Below, one piece after another: positions 43,741 through 56,168 of a stretch of DNA of 64,000 bases. The stretch's first letter is position 1; every line of letters starts with the position of its first letter. The position numbers were made by a program, and so were the translations under genes. The stretch covers positions 62,001-126,000 of the forward strand of contig JALLLT010000065.1 of assembly GCA_025266875.1 (NCBI GenBank), read 5' to 3'. The DNA is from Fennellomyces sp. T-0311. Its lineage: Eukaryota; Mucoromycota; Mucoromycetes; Mucorales; Lichtheimiaceae. The notes below the pieces were generated by a model, which worked only from the letters and a program-made list of their open reading frames with translations, did no database searches and was not told the origin of the DNA.

Positions 43741-46700
43741 TCAGGGTTTCGGTTGATTGCTTCGATGTTTGTGACAAGATCACTTCCAGCATATGAGCGT
43801 CAGGCTCTTCTTTCACCGGTTCCTGTAAAAGTGTCAGCACGTCAGCTTTTGCATCTGATAATGCAACATAAAAAATGAATATGTGTGGTAATGACTCTTT
43901 ACCTTCAAGTTTAACACGCATCGACCGCGATACTCCAGCAATGGACTCTTCATTCTTCAGATACTCTGCCGGTGGTAATTGTTTTGGCGTCAACCAATAA
44001 AGTTTCTGACAGCCACGCTCTTGAAAACATGGTCGAGGTGAAACCGGTTCGGCGAGGCTACAATGTGCTATTATGCAACTTCTGATTACGCAAGCTGGGT
44101 ATTGATTTATAGTACGCAGGCATTGCCTGCCATGACCTTCAAAGTACCTTGATTATCGTTCAACGGAATATTCTATACCCATTTGCAACTGAATACTGCG
44201 TATTGTTGTTCATGTCCAATCGTTAGGTACCAAAGGGCCAATCTGACCCTCTTGCGTAAAGTGATAAAGTATAATTAAAACAGTTCTACCAGGGCTCGCA
44301 GACGTTGGGAAGCATACTAGCACAGCATTTCATTTTTGCAATTCACGAAACTGAAAGCGGGAAACTGCATCGTCATCTTGATACTCATTATTAAGATAGC
44401 CAGTTGATTCATAATGCATTTCACGAGGACTACTTTATTACTTTTATAAAAACGCGTCCATGCTTACGGAATAGCAGGGAGATACCCCCGCATCATAATA
44501 CACAGCTGACTCATTTTATAACATGAATTTTCAATCGTCATACATCCAATTTGTATATATCTATCATGCGCGAAGTCATACGTTTACAACAAGTTCATGG
44601 CAACCGGGTACGTATCTGGGTATGCCATTGTCTTGAGGTGGGAAGCAGGAATACTCAGTTATAATATATTAGTACCTAAAAACTTATGGAAGTAATGGCG
44701 CTGAGCTGTCAATGGGATTTATTATGAAGTGAGGCAATCGATGAAAGTTCATATTCCCGGACGGTACTAAGTACAACCCTCACGGAAGGATATTGGAATA
44801 CTATTGGATAAGCAGCAAATCTCTACCGGCGGCATACAGAGCCAAATATCTGATTTCGCTCGAGCTCTGATACACATATCAACATGGAGGTAGAGTGTCA
44901 TCACTATTATTCATGTGACACAGAGGACGGACAACTACTTTACATGATGCATTGAAAATGTTAGCTTCATCTCGAGTACCGTGCGAGCCATCTTTACATA
45001 TTTTTGCATTACCCATGTATAATATAACCAAGTGGGCATTGGCACAAGTTGCTACTTGTCCCGATCACAGAAATACCATTGATAACACTCACATCATGTG
45101 GATTCAATTGGAAGCTTGACTCAGAAAAGATGCTCCGCTCCGCGCAGCATATGCCTATCAGTGACATTGTAGCACAGTCAGAAGGAGTCAGACGCGATGT
45201 AATGCTGGTACAGCACCAGCCGTCTTCTGAAACGGTGGGAAAATAGCGTGTAAAGTTTAAACCGTGCGCGTTCACTGATAACCGAATAATCCTCAGTAAG
45301 AGGAATAGCTATACTACTCTGTTTTTGAGTTCATGTTTACATATTTTCCATATCTATTAATAATCATATGTAGCATAGCACATCATCCCTAAGTGGCGTA
45401 TATCAGAACCATGCCACACTGCAGAGAACTAAAAAGGGTATGTTAATGTACCTAAGTGTATCAAAGTGTCTAGAAACCCGGGTAAGTGAAATCGAGAATA
45501 ACTGGGCGTACGGTGATCCAATATTAAATCATGCGCAATGCAGATCTCGGTGCGCACAGATTCATGCTAACCAATAAAGAGGGTTATATATTAAGTACGT
45601 ACACCAGAAAGTTACCGGAACGAGAGGAAGGTGCGCCATGTTACCATAGTAGGGATATGACATGGAATTGAGGGTCAATGTTATTTATACGTAGTGCGTA
45701 CACAATCAATTGTGCGATAGAAGATAATGCTGACACTGTGGAAACTATAAAGTTACAGTATTCACAAATGATCTGATATCATCATGGAACAAATTGAATC
45801 AATTGGGTGTCAAATTCTCGCGTTAATTTCATGACACAAAGAAGCATAGATTTCATGATCTGGGACCGGCCCGACTCAGTTTATCGTCGCCACTGTCTTT
45901 CCATATCCCTGGCTTTTGCCATACTCTCCCCTGGGATGGACAGCCCAAAAAGGCAGTTACCAGCATTGGTTTATCATGATTGTAACTATGTTTAGCGCTT
46001 TGTCCGTCAAAGACAAAGGCAAAAATTGTCGGCTTAGCCGGGGACATGTAATATTTTGGTGGCTAATAAACCGAGCTGAGCCATTTACCAATAGATTGGT
46101 GTCATGGGTTTTCCTCATCACCGACCCACGGTACCAGCAACGTTTAATCGCCGCACCATTGCGAAATACCCATTTTGAGTGTACTCCGGCCCCTTATTCA
46201 CCGGATGACCGGCAACGCATGCTTAAACTGGTAGTACTACGTGTGTCTTACTTGAAATTAACAGGAGCTTGCATATTCATTTTTCCGATAACACGATATG
46301 AATTTCGCATCCGTAAAGAAACAATGGCTCAAGATGTTGCTAAACTTGCAGATTTTGCGAAACAGGGTGCATGTGTCACAGATTGTGTTATTCGTAGACG
46401 TGAATCTCGAATAGAGAGCATGGTTACAGGAATGTTCGATCTCGACCACACCAAAAATAAAGCAGTTTGTGCAACAAAAGCAACGACTTGTTTGGAAAGT
46501 ACTGCGCTCATTTCACTTGGCATACTTCCATGATATTCGAGCGCCTACATACAAGAATAGATCATGGTTTGGTTGCGGGTACGGTAAACGAATGCCAGCT
46601 ATTTTCAATTGGAATGTTGCAAAATGAATCAGGTTTTTTTTTATACAAAATGTTCTTTTTTATGATGCTATTACAGTGCTTTAACCCAAGTGAGCAAGCG

Positions 46701-46816
46701 ATATTGTCGTCAATTAAGCTTTTTTTTACATCTTTTTTTTTAACGAAAAGTCAAAAACAAGCGCAAGTCCGAAAAGCCACGTGTTGGTAAAGCCGAGCTG
46801 GGTATAATATTTTGGA
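43741..46816. other. Gene-poor stretch
   Basis: About 3 kb with no supported gene. A 185-codon open frame (45976-46533) and several shorter ones show no recognisable motifs. AT-rich, probably decayed repeats. Confidence 0.4.
45976..46533 (+). CDS. Unrecognised 185-residue ORF
   Basis: ATG-started open frame with a hydrophobic start (MIVTMFSALSV) and a Cys-containing C-terminus. No family, no splice partner, and repeat-rich surroundings. It may be chance or a gene fragment. Confidence 0.2.
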   Translation: MIVTMFSALSVKDKGKNCRLSRGHVIFWWLINRAEPFTNRLVSWVFLITDPRYQQRLIAAPLRNTHFECTPAPYSPDDRQRMLKLVVLRVSYLKLTGACIFIFPITRYEFRIRKETMAQDVAKLADFAKQGACVTDCVIRRRESRIESMVTGMFDLDHTKNKAVCATKATTCLESTALISLGILP

Positions 46817-47107
46817 TTAGGCTGGCACGATTCTGTAGGGTAACATGGCAAGTGGTATATTATCATCGTCATCTTCGAGCTCCTGCCGTAATCGCTTCAA
46901 CATGTTCTTCAAATGAACAGTATTTCGCAGTTTGCTACGGTGTTGTTGACGCAATTTGATGCGAGTTGCCCATAGAATGCGGTCCTGTTCTTGCCACGGC
47001 ACCAGTCTGGGTGTGGGGTCGCATTGTTTCGGTGGAGATGGTGGCGGTGTGATGGTGGCAGCGACTGTTCGGGCAGAGAGTAGTTTTCCCCACAGGTTGT
47101 CCAGCAT
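46817..47107 (-). CDS. Unrecognised small protein, divergent from PET117
   Basis: 96 residues from the ATG at 47105-47107: MLDNLWGKLLSARTVAATI, a Pro-rich PPPSPP linker, then a basic helical part (RIKLRQQHRSKLRNTVHLKN) and an acidic EDDDDN stretch. No family recognised. The start is 144 bp from the divergent PET117 start, so a shared promoter is likely. The basic amphipathic N-terminus could be a mitochondrial signal, but this is weak. Confidence 0.45.
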   Translation of the reverse strand: MLDNLWGKLLSARTVAATITPPPSPPKQCDPTPRLVPWQEQDRILWATRIKLRQQHRSKLRNTVHLKNMLKRLRQELEDDDDNIPLAMLPYRIVPA

Positions 47108-47251
47108 AGCTCGAATGGAAAGAGGTGTAAAAAAGAAAATATCGGCATTGCATGCACCTTTTTAATGGATTCGCCGCAAATGGTAATCGTAAATGTTTTT
47201 TGATATTCCGAGCTTAGAGAAAGCCACGGCTGCCCTCTTTCTCTATCAACA

Positions 47252-47573
47252 ATGTCAACCAAGGCCAAATTGACCTTGGGCGCTTCGATCGTCTTTTGCT
47301 GTGGCACGGTTTATGGTGTGCATTACCTCCAGCGCTTTGAGAAAGAGGTAATTCAGAAAACAATCGGACCATGGCAACGGATGGGATTCATGACAACATT
47401 GTTAGGTGATGCGACAGGGGCTGGAAAAAGACGACGAGCGACGGAAAAAGCAGCAGCAACGCGAAGAGAATATGCGCGAATTAGAAGAGCAGCAGGCCTT
47501 GCATCAAGAATTACTGAAGACTCAAAAAGTGTCCAAAGCACCCTCCAGCGAACCCGCGTCCGACGACGATTAG
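47252..47573 (+). CDS. PET117: PET117-like cytochrome c oxidase assembly factor
   Basis: Two exons (47252-47347 and 47406-47573) give 87 residues, the expected tiny size. The N-terminus [20 protein letters not shown] continues to [10 protein letters not shown], matching the Pet117 pattern of a short basic start, one hydrophobic helix and a conserved Y.Q. segment; then [12 protein letters not shown] and a charged coiled-coil tail ending in PASDDD. Pet117 sits in the mitochondrial inner membrane and helps Cox15 make heme a for complex IV. The 58-nt intron sits right after FEKE. The gene ends 65 bp from the convergent eS31 fusion gene. Confidence 0.82.
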
Positions 47574-47638
47574 AAACAAAAAGTTACTGTTCTTTATTTC
47601 ATTAAACTTTTTCTTTGAAGAAAAGATGATCTTTGCCT

Positions 47639-48238
47639 TTAAGCAGACTCGCCCTATTGGAAAATAGCATGTCAGTTTCTGTGATACACAAGCCACCCGA
47701 CCGTGTTTGCTATTTACCTGCTTGAAGACATAGGTCAAGTGGCACTTGCCACAGTACTGGCGGTCCTTGTGCCAGGCCATGAAGACACCAGCGCCGCAGG
47801 TGGCGTTGGGGCACTCACGACGGAGACGGGTGATCTTGCCGGACTCGTCAACCTTGTAGAACTTCAAGACAGCAAGCTTGACCTTCTTGTGCTTGTGCTT
47901 GATCTTCTTGGGGGTGGTGTAGGTCTTCTTCTTCTTCTTCTTACCACCACCCAAAAGCTCAGCGTTCAAGTGGAGGGTGTTGTTGTTCTCAACACCGTAG
48001 ACGGAGAGCTCACCATCGACCAAGTTCTTGCCAGCGAACGACAAGAGCTGAGCATCGGCAGGAATGCCTAATTCGTTACATGTTATTCTCCAGCCATTCT
48101 CGCAGTGAATTGAATACGCAAAGCAGATCATTTACCTTCGCGCTCGGCGATCATGGTCTTGACGGCGGCGACGGAGGACGAGCCGGTGACGTCCAGAGCG
48201 AGGGTGTTGCCTTGAAGAGACTTGACAAAGATTTGCAT
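47639..48238 (-). CDS. Divergent ubiquitin-like / ribosomal protein eS31 (S27a) fusion
   Basis: Three exons (48238-48136, 48067-47718, 47653-47639) give 155 residues. Residues 1-77 are a ubiquitin fold ([53 protein letters not shown]) and the rest is canonical eS31 with [20 protein letters not shown] and the zinc finger CPNATCGAG ... YCGKCH. The Ubl differs strongly from ubiquitin: K11, K29, K33 and K63 are replaced, R42, I44, R72 and R74 are lost, while K6, K27, K48 and G75-G76 remain. It is closer in style to FUBI-type fusion partners than to true ubiquitin. After cleavage at GG the eS31 part enters the 40S subunit. Confidence 0.9.
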
Positions 48239-49576
48239 CTTGAAATTTCCAATCAGATAACTCGATTATTTCCCACTGGGAGTGAAAAGAATCTGCACAT
48301 GCTACGTGAGCAATGGCGCCGCGTCTTTTCGTATTTCTTTTGACAAAGATACCGTACCTTCCTTATTATCCGGAAAAGAGAGAGAGAACAAAAGCCTACA
48401 GACGCCACCCACACTTTTATCGTGAAAAAAAATTTTTGGACCTCAGCTAGTCCGATGGCTGCTAGGATATTTTGCTGCGCTACGTCCCAAAGGTGATTTG
48501 CCCGGTTTCTATGGGACTGGACAGTATTCTGACGCTTTTGTATATCGATTCTATGGTAAATGTTGCCATGGAATATATGTGGCTCCCAGTTGATCATTTT
48601 GATAATGTAAAGTATTGTTATGAGGCCTGGGTACAATGTGTAGAGCAGATCAATGAGGGCAAAACACGTTTCATCCATAATAGCACATGTATATTGGAAC
48701 ATCTTGAGATTATATTTGGTTGATATACCTAGTACGGGTATGTAGTGACGGTATGGATGAAAATTTAACAATGTAGTCAATTCAGTATTCATTCGAATAC
48801 TGATTGAGCACCGTGCGTTCCAGCAGACAAGAAAGATTTTCCTCAGACCCAATGACACGTTACGGTTTATTATTACGCGTCTGTCATGGCAATAATGCAC
48901 ACAGCTAATTACTTCCAAACCTACAGGGACAATGAACAAAAACTCTTTGCTATCGAAAACAAAAATGCTAATGTGTGGTACGCAAAATCTAAGAGTCGAC
49001 GTATAATTACATATGAGACCTGATGTTTTGAAATATCACCATGTCAGTTGCACTATATAGGATATTAGATGATCTGCTGGGTCGATGTATAAATGATAGA
49101 TGGGCATTCCTCTATCACACAGGTAATACAGCCAAAGAAGACTGAAAAATGGGCTGCATATGCACTGTCCTCTCTTATCTAATGCGTTAGATTAAGCCTG
49201 GTCAGCATAAAACAGGTTTACTCTTGACATCGTGCTTTGTTCACTAGTGACGAACAAATGAAATCCCTAATATGTTCTGGAATCATTGCATTCGCTCGAC
49301 ATATACTTTTGAAATCCAAACGTTGTCTCAATCTGTATGATATGATATGTGAACTGCATACTTATCGCAACCCAATCATTCGAGTACAGGATACCACCTT
49401 GACAGAAATTGCACCCATGTGACACGCTGATAAAAAAAGCTTCGGGATGACATGTTGCCGACAGATAAAACCTGTGGATTGCAGAAGAGTTCTCGTATAT
49501 TACTTCCTGACGCTATGCTGATGGTATTATATGACGATGACAAATGTTTCTAGCATGATAAAATGTCTGCTAATGA
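48239..49576. other. Intergenic upstream of eS31 fusion gene
   Basis: About 1.3 kb. A 228-codon minus-strand frame ending 15 bp before the eS31 start has no recognisable motif and is treated as chance. Nothing else seen. Confidence 0.4.
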
Positions 49577-50381
49577 TCACAGTCCAAGAGTCTTGAGCGC
49601 ATTTTGGCGGACGATTTCATTGTACCGTTCACGATCCGTTCGCCAAATTTTCTATTACCCATAAGTCAGCAATTGCACGCTGACAATACACCCAGAAATA
49701 CTTACGCATGCATCCACATTAGCTCCACTCTCATCATTGGGTTCTGCAAAGACAGCGTCAAGATACCCCTCTTTTTTCTCCCACCCAAATCACTTACCAG
49801 CCAACATGCTAACCACACTTAACAGAATCTTCTCTACACTTTGTACGGGACTCCAACGTTCCGAGCTGCTCTCATACATGTTGGGATCATCTCCGGGCGG
49901 ATGAAGAATCGAAATACACACAGTGCCGTTTGCGTATACGTTAGGGTGGAAAAAGTCGCATGTGAATTTCATCGTGGGTGGGCTTAATGGATAATCCTTG
50001 GGAAACGTCAAGGTCGCAGGGAACAAACCGCCTTCGAATGGAGTGCCTTCAGGTCCACTGTATTGTATGCGTTGTCAGTCATATGAGCTCGATCACGGCT
50101 TGTGATAAAGCTTACGCGATAAGTGCCTCCCATTCAAAAAAGTTGTTTTCATCGATCGGGCCTGAGAAATAGTTCCATCGTTAGCTAAATTATATATCGT
50201 TAGAAGGAATGCGCGTTACCAGCAGTGATGCCTTCAGGAGCATTCAAGGTCAACTCTGTTATATAAACGGTCCATCAGCTATTTCAACCTCATCGTATGG
50301 TCTGTACACAACTATTGTACCTCTGTACTCTGTCATGAGACGTTTTAATGCAGTCGACCCAGTGTTCCTGTTGTTGTACAT
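49577..50381 (-). CDS. UBC7: Ubiquitin-conjugating enzyme E2, UBC7/UBE2G2 type
   Basis: Six exons (50381-50321, 50255-50220, 50161-50116, 50057-49798, 49743-49706, 49651-49577) join in frame to 171 residues. The N-terminus [11 protein letters not shown], the HPN motif ([10 protein letters not shown]), the catalytic cysteine C95 in TVCISIL, and the G2-type acidic loop [19 protein letters not shown] are all present, followed by [20 protein letters not shown]. There are six extra residues at the start relative to human UBE2G2, which places the catalytic Cys at 95 instead of 89. UBE2G2/Ubc7 works at the ER membrane in ER-associated degradation, making K48 chains. Introns are 48-65 nt. A LINE relic lies about 130 bp upstream. 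Confidence 0.92.
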
Positions 50382-50509
50382 TTTTGAATTAAGGTGTAAA
50401 ACAAAGCGAAAAGGTATGTGAGCAGAACTGCCGAAAGGAGCTGGGCTTGGACACGGGCGAATTAAAAAACCGAGTGACCTGAAACAGCACCGGAAGCCCA
50501 CACGCTACC

Positions 50510-50955
50510 TTGGTCCGCCTTCAGGCGTGCAAAACTTTCCTCACCATGCCCACACTATTGTGTAGCGGGCTTATCATCGCAAACTCCCTACGCGATCACG
50601 ACTACAATGACCCAATATTCAGTTTGCTCTGGACGGCCGGTGCCCAACCTGTGGCGAAGTGGAAACGGATAGACATTTTGTGTGGGACTACCCGGTGAAA
50701 CAAACGGATTGGCGTACGGTGGCCCGGCGTTTTTCTGGAACAACCCTCTTTGCTTTCATAAGAGCACTTCAGGATCAATCCCACAAACAAATTACAAGTC
50801 TCCGGCATTCAAGGCGCCTCCTCCGAAATGGTAATGGCATGCACCTTCCTCGCGATATGGCAAGCGCACTAGCGTTACGATTTTGACAACAGCACCTTTC
50901 AGCCATATGGCGTTGTCGCCAAAGTCATCCGCCAATTCAAGAAGATAAAGTAAGA
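50510..50955 (+). mobile_element. Non-LTR (LINE) retrotransposon 3' relic near UBC7 promoter
   Basis: Shifting frames give the C-terminal zinc-finger part of a LINE polyprotein: RPVPTCGEVETDRHFVWDYP, then KQTDWRTVARRF, and at the end CTFLAIWQAH, TAG (50870-50872) where W is expected, RYDFDNSTFQPYGVVAKVI and TAA at 50953. It has the same layout as the relic at 13530-14002. It is 5'-truncated and inactive. Confidence 0.65.
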
Positions 50956-53900
50956 ACATAGAGCATCGTTGCTAGTATGTCTCACCAAATCTGCCCTTTT
51001 GTTTGGGCGCTTTGAATAAATGAATATCTACACGAACAAGAAGCTCGCACGCTACCAAAAAAAAACCTAGCATGGGGGCAATTCCACTGTAGATAATGTA
51101 TTGTACGTTAGAGTAGCAGAATATTGGGAGCAGTCGCTTACACTGCCATAGCAAAATCATGCCCATGCAGTCGGTATCTAAGCAAAGCTCTGCTTTCAAT
51201 TCAAATAGACCGCAGACGCATTCGCACCCAGGAACGTAAGGGCACTATTTTTGTGACGATATCAGAACGGGTACCCACCGAAATCAGCAGAGATAGGCAA
51301 GCCAATAGATTGGACCAGCTGAAGAAATATATTAGGTGTGTGCGTCTACTTTTCGGATCGCTTTCTTTAGTGTTTGGTAGACTTGAGAAGTTCAGCATTT
51401 CTCCTTAGCTCCACAAAAGGTTTACCTGTGACAAAAGCAATCAACTGAACACCCTACTTGGCGACGATACACCAACTTGGTCTTCCGCAAAGTCTTCGCG
51501 ATTGAATAATAAGAGTACATTGGCTGTCTCGATTGTTCATATAATTTATGACAGCAGTCGGGCTCGGGAAGTTTTATTGAATACATTACCCAAAAATAAA
51601 ACGCCTTACATGCCAATCCACGAGGTGATAAAAAGAAGGCTAAATCGTTCGCTTTCTGAGCGCCTATCTATGTAACCCAAACATAATATGGTGCCAGCAA
51701 ATCATTCCGTAAAAAGCTCGAATTAATAAGAAGAGGTCTTCAAGCATGCAGTTGTCTCCATGGAGACATCCAAACGCCATTCAAAGTATCAGTCATGCTC
51801 TACTACATTGATTAGTGTGGCAACGGCGTCGAGGCAAAGTGAAACCGGGCGTTTTGCTTGAGCCTGATTGTTCTGTCGTCTGGCCCAGAGCTCTTATTTT
51901 TTTTGAGGGCAGATGAGGGTGACCCGCGCTCGGTGCTACGTATAACCTGTTCTAACGTCATTTTTGGCACAGGATACGCCGATGTTTGCTGTTCGGGTAT
52001 TCATGCTGGATATAAACTCGGCGTGCCAACGAACAATCATGCATGTCTCCATCGAATCATCACCCACTCGCTTCGGTCTATGTCAGTCAAAACGAACAAA
52101 GGTTCATGTCATATGGTTTGGCAAGAGTAGCTGATATTTTGTTACCGGGGGCGATCAAACAAGGAGAACACCAGAGAAAGCCGTTTTAACCAGGACTTCC
52201 AGTGTGTTCATTAAGGGCAAACTACGAGATCTCACTCGAAAAGCATCATAAACCTAACACCATGATTGTATCAAACGTATTTCTGGAAAAACCAGTCGAC
52301 ACACAAAAAAAGAAAATTGGACATATTGGGCATTATTAGGGGAAAATCGGACCAATGTAAGCAGCAAGTGGCAAAAGCAACGCGTCGATCAAGTAGTAAG
52401 CGCGCAGAGCACGTGCGAAAAAAAAAGCAATGACTTTATTGAATCGAGACCCTGATGACAGTTACCAACAGGAACGGGTCACCTGAACAACAAGCCAATT
52501 AAAAGGCCTTCAGAAAACCATTCCAGTTTTTTTTTCGTTCTCTTGTTTGATTGGGTAGATGGGCCACCAATTCCCATATCCCCCGAAGCAGCTCCTTCCA
52601 CAAGGCGAGCCACCAGTCCCCAGAAGAGCAGCAAGTCTCCAAGGAGGTTGATCAAGTCTCCTAAGAGGCCGTCCAAAGGAAGACCAGCAGCCACCAAAGC
52701 AGCTTCGGAATTTTTGAATCTCAAGCAGTAATTAACCACAACCAGACAAAGAGCATTGAGGGGAAGTCTATCTCTTCATCTGTTTATGCCATCCTCTTAC
52801 TGGAGACCCTGGTGTCAGGTTTATTGAGAAAAGAAAGAAAAAAGCTGCCGATTCTGACCTCCTTTTATACCTTTTTGAAAGCGAGCAGTCCCTCTTTTTT
52901 TCACATGCCAGCACAGTCACCCAGGCTATGACGTTTTACAGCCGCAGCAACAGGCCATGACCCACGGCAAACGGTGTGCAAGGCGGATAAGGCATTGTAT
53001 GGCTTGAAATATAGCTTTTTCTTGCTGGTCTTCGTTGCTGATCCACACTACTGTCATACCGACAAGTCCGCTTGACGACGCACAGTGCACAGACCTCCCT
53101 TTGTCCACGCCGGCTGAACCGATTATCCCTGTATTAACTGCGATTTGTGGGTTTGGTCCCATTTCAGGAAGTGCGACGACGAATAACGCAAAACGTACCG
53201 ATCAGTTCTCAAAACGGACGTCTTTACTATCGAAAAACCGATCTTTTCTGTATCGAATGAGCCGAAAAGCAAGCATGTCGATTTTTTCATAGATATAGCC
53301 TTTTTCCTGAGCAGTGGGCCATTGTTGCTCCATATGGCGGCGGGCGAATTTGACTCCAAAAGGGGCATGCACTTCTTCTATGACATCGTTTTCCAACAAA
53401 CAACTTTGATCTCGATCGCCGTACATTCATTACGGCAACGATGTTCGCCATCGAGAGTCTTTTGGTCAGAAAGTACCTATGTTATAGTCATATCTTTTTT
53501 ATTCGTGCCGAGAAGCTGCTGCGTGTTCCTCGGTTCTTTTTTTTTTGTCAGTTCTGCGCCACCATTGACTTGCACTTCTTGTTGACAGTGGACCCTCACG
53601 ATAAATTACATAAGCAACCCTAACCAACCCTTCAGTCAGGCGGTGTTGCTATCATGACAGAGCCTGTCAGAATGTCGGTAGGCAACGTAAGCAGATCTGT
53701 AACCTGCTGGGCGGTTGACTTTGGTTCCTCCCATCCACACCCACTCTTCACATCGTGCGCGTTCATGGCTTGGAGCAGCCAGAGCAACTTCATTTTTTTT
53801 TGGCTTACACAGAGTGAATGTCGCACAAAAGTGAAACGTTCACTGTCTCCTTGTCTCGCCGTGTGTATGCTGAGAACAATTCGACTCCCAGTAAAATAGT

Positions 53901-56168
53901 ACCACAGCCGCCTTCCAACTGTTCTCTTCGTCTCAATGTCACACCATTGAGCGCCGTTTGCCCATTGCTCCACCATTCAAGGCGGATAAGCATGTGGGTT
54001 TGTAATCAGCAAGGAATGACCCGGCGCAAGTGAATTCCACTAGCCATCGTCTACGACATAACCCGACGCTTATACTCAATTCTGTGTTGAATGTAAAACG
54101 TTACGCTGTTCCGGTCGGCAATAGGTCTAACGCCTTTCATACTGATCAATCGACGCAAGCATGGGAATATTCGGTTTATCATAGACATTTTTTACGATGC
54201 TTATCAATCATCCCTCGTATTAGTCGCCACCGGTAAATATCGAAAAGCCAGTGCAAGCAGACGGTATTCTCGCATTAAATCGCTCTGAACCATCGGCAAC
54301 GCTTCGTTAGGCCAACATTAAGAGGGACACACCTTTTCGCCATTCACTTCCTAAGCTCCATTTTTTTTTCCGCCATGGCTAAGCCTTGGTTTCTTTGCGG
54401 TGTACGGGCGCGGTAACTTATTTTTAAAAGTCTCATGTACTGGCATAACATTATGTTTTGAACGGCGATGCTGATTGGAAGGCTATTCATTGTTGCGGGA
54501 GAGGCTCACACTAGAAGCAACGTCCGGTGAAGAAGGTTGCTCACATCTGCATTTGGCAAAATCAAACAGTCCTTCCCTGCCTGTCCAGAGCGAAACTTTA
54601 CTTTAGCTTCACGATGGAAGTCTTAGCAAAACGCAATCTTGCTGCATGATGATTCAGCGCGGATTATTGAGGAATGACGCGCGATAAAAAGCATAGGCGT
54701 CCAAAAAAAGTACTGTCGTGGAATCCTGCTACATAGATCACTCCAAAAAGAATTTTAAGAAATGCTGATCCATATACGCGGCAAGAGCTAACCGAGTTGT
54801 GATGGATCGTGGCACAGACAAAAACATTAAGCAATACATTGTCAAGTCATAGCGGACCGGGTGAAAGAATAATATCAGCAATGGCCCGTGCTACACAACA
54901 CATTATCACAACGTTTGCGATATCTCAGGCAATACGAGTAACAGCTCGCAAAGTATAATCAAAATTGGGTGTCCACAAATCAGTGAGCACTATGTTTTTT
55001 AGCACTTTTAGCCTGGAACAAGTTCCAGGGCAAAAGTTACAGAAACCGATAAACTCAAAGCCTGTATATCGCAGTATCTCAATATCAATGTAATTTTTCC
55101 GTCCTTCCACCTTTTCGTACTCCCGCCATACACCATCATCCATGGTTACATGCTTTTCCTTAGTCCTTGTTAACATCTGCTGTTATTGTGACATCAACAA
55201 GCTTATAGTTATCGATTGCTTTATTTGCTTGTGCGTGCAATCTTGATCCGGTTTTATCGATCATCAGGGAAACTCCGTTAACTAAGGATCTTTATGACCT
55301 TCGGCTTCATTGACATTAGACAGTTAGGCTTCGTCATTCAAAAGCCTTTTCCCGTTAAGCGGTACCACACACAGATCATCCAGTCGTCAATACAAGGCAC
55401 CTGGTAATACAGTTGTACCGTGCGTTTGTTTACATAGTAAAGAATGTGTCTTTCCAGCAATTGAATATCTAATGGCTGCAATGGCAAGGACTGGATTATT
55501 TTTAAAGGGCGGTGCCCTTTTACGTTTTTGAATTTGGACTTCATTACATAGGTTTCCAGGGCATTGGTCTTGAATTTGTTAACTAGATTCAGTTTGCGTG
55601 GCATTGTCGGTTGATCCATCATTATGGGAATTTGCAAGGAATTAGTTATCGCAGTGATACAGCGAGTAATTGTAATATTTAAGACGAACAAAACGTTTTC
55701 GTGGTGTTTGATGAGCTGGATAAGTGAAGTACAGGCTTGGCCTATGATAACAACACTCTCTAGCAACATAGTTTGGCCATATTCGGCCCCTGAGATCACT
55801 TATCACCGATGATTTGAATGGCTTGTAACGCATAGTGAAGAGAATTCCGTTTTGAACCTGCTGCTTACTTTAACGAGGTTCCGGTGATAGTACAGCCCGT
55901 TGTATCTAAGAATACTCCACCGAATAAGACTACGCCAACTGCACAGATTCATCTTACACTGAAATGATCAGGGCAGATTCACACCAATTTCCAATACCGA
56001 CTTAAATGATGTACGCTATCTCCGTAGTAAGAGCATCCCCAGCAGTGTCCGCATTCATGTCCGTACAAATACAAAACTGCAAATTTTGTGGCGCGAGTCT
56101 GTAAATGAAGTCAAAATATAGATCAGCGGCGCAGGTCCGTAAGAGTTTTATTTACCCTTTCTTTCACT
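50956..56168. other. Gene-poor stretch with decayed ORFs
   Basis: Five kilobases with many short frames. Coding-like pieces include a minus frame 53426-52926 broken once by TGA (listed separately), a 114-codon minus frame at 53632-53976, a basic Ser/Pro/Lys-rich plus frame at 52543-52731, and a 153-codon minus frame at 55338-55799. None is recognised. Confidence 0.4.
52926..53426 (-). pseudogene. Unrecognised gene fragment with one internal TGA
   Basis: One frame runs from ATG 53424-53426 to TAG 52926 through a single TGA at 53202-53204. Before it lies MYGDRDQSCLLENDVIEEVH and EKIDMLAFRLIRYRKDRFF; after it IAVNTGIIGSAGVDKGRS and CASSSGLVGMTVVWISNEDQ. The two parts look like one protein; the TGA would be CGA (Arg) before a single transition. 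Family unknown. Confidence 0.35.

Noticed and set aside
48253..48939. 228-codon minus-strand frame before the eS31 fusion gene
   Set aside because: No ATG at its beginning, no motif, and it occupies the promoter/5' leader of the eS31 gene; likely chance.
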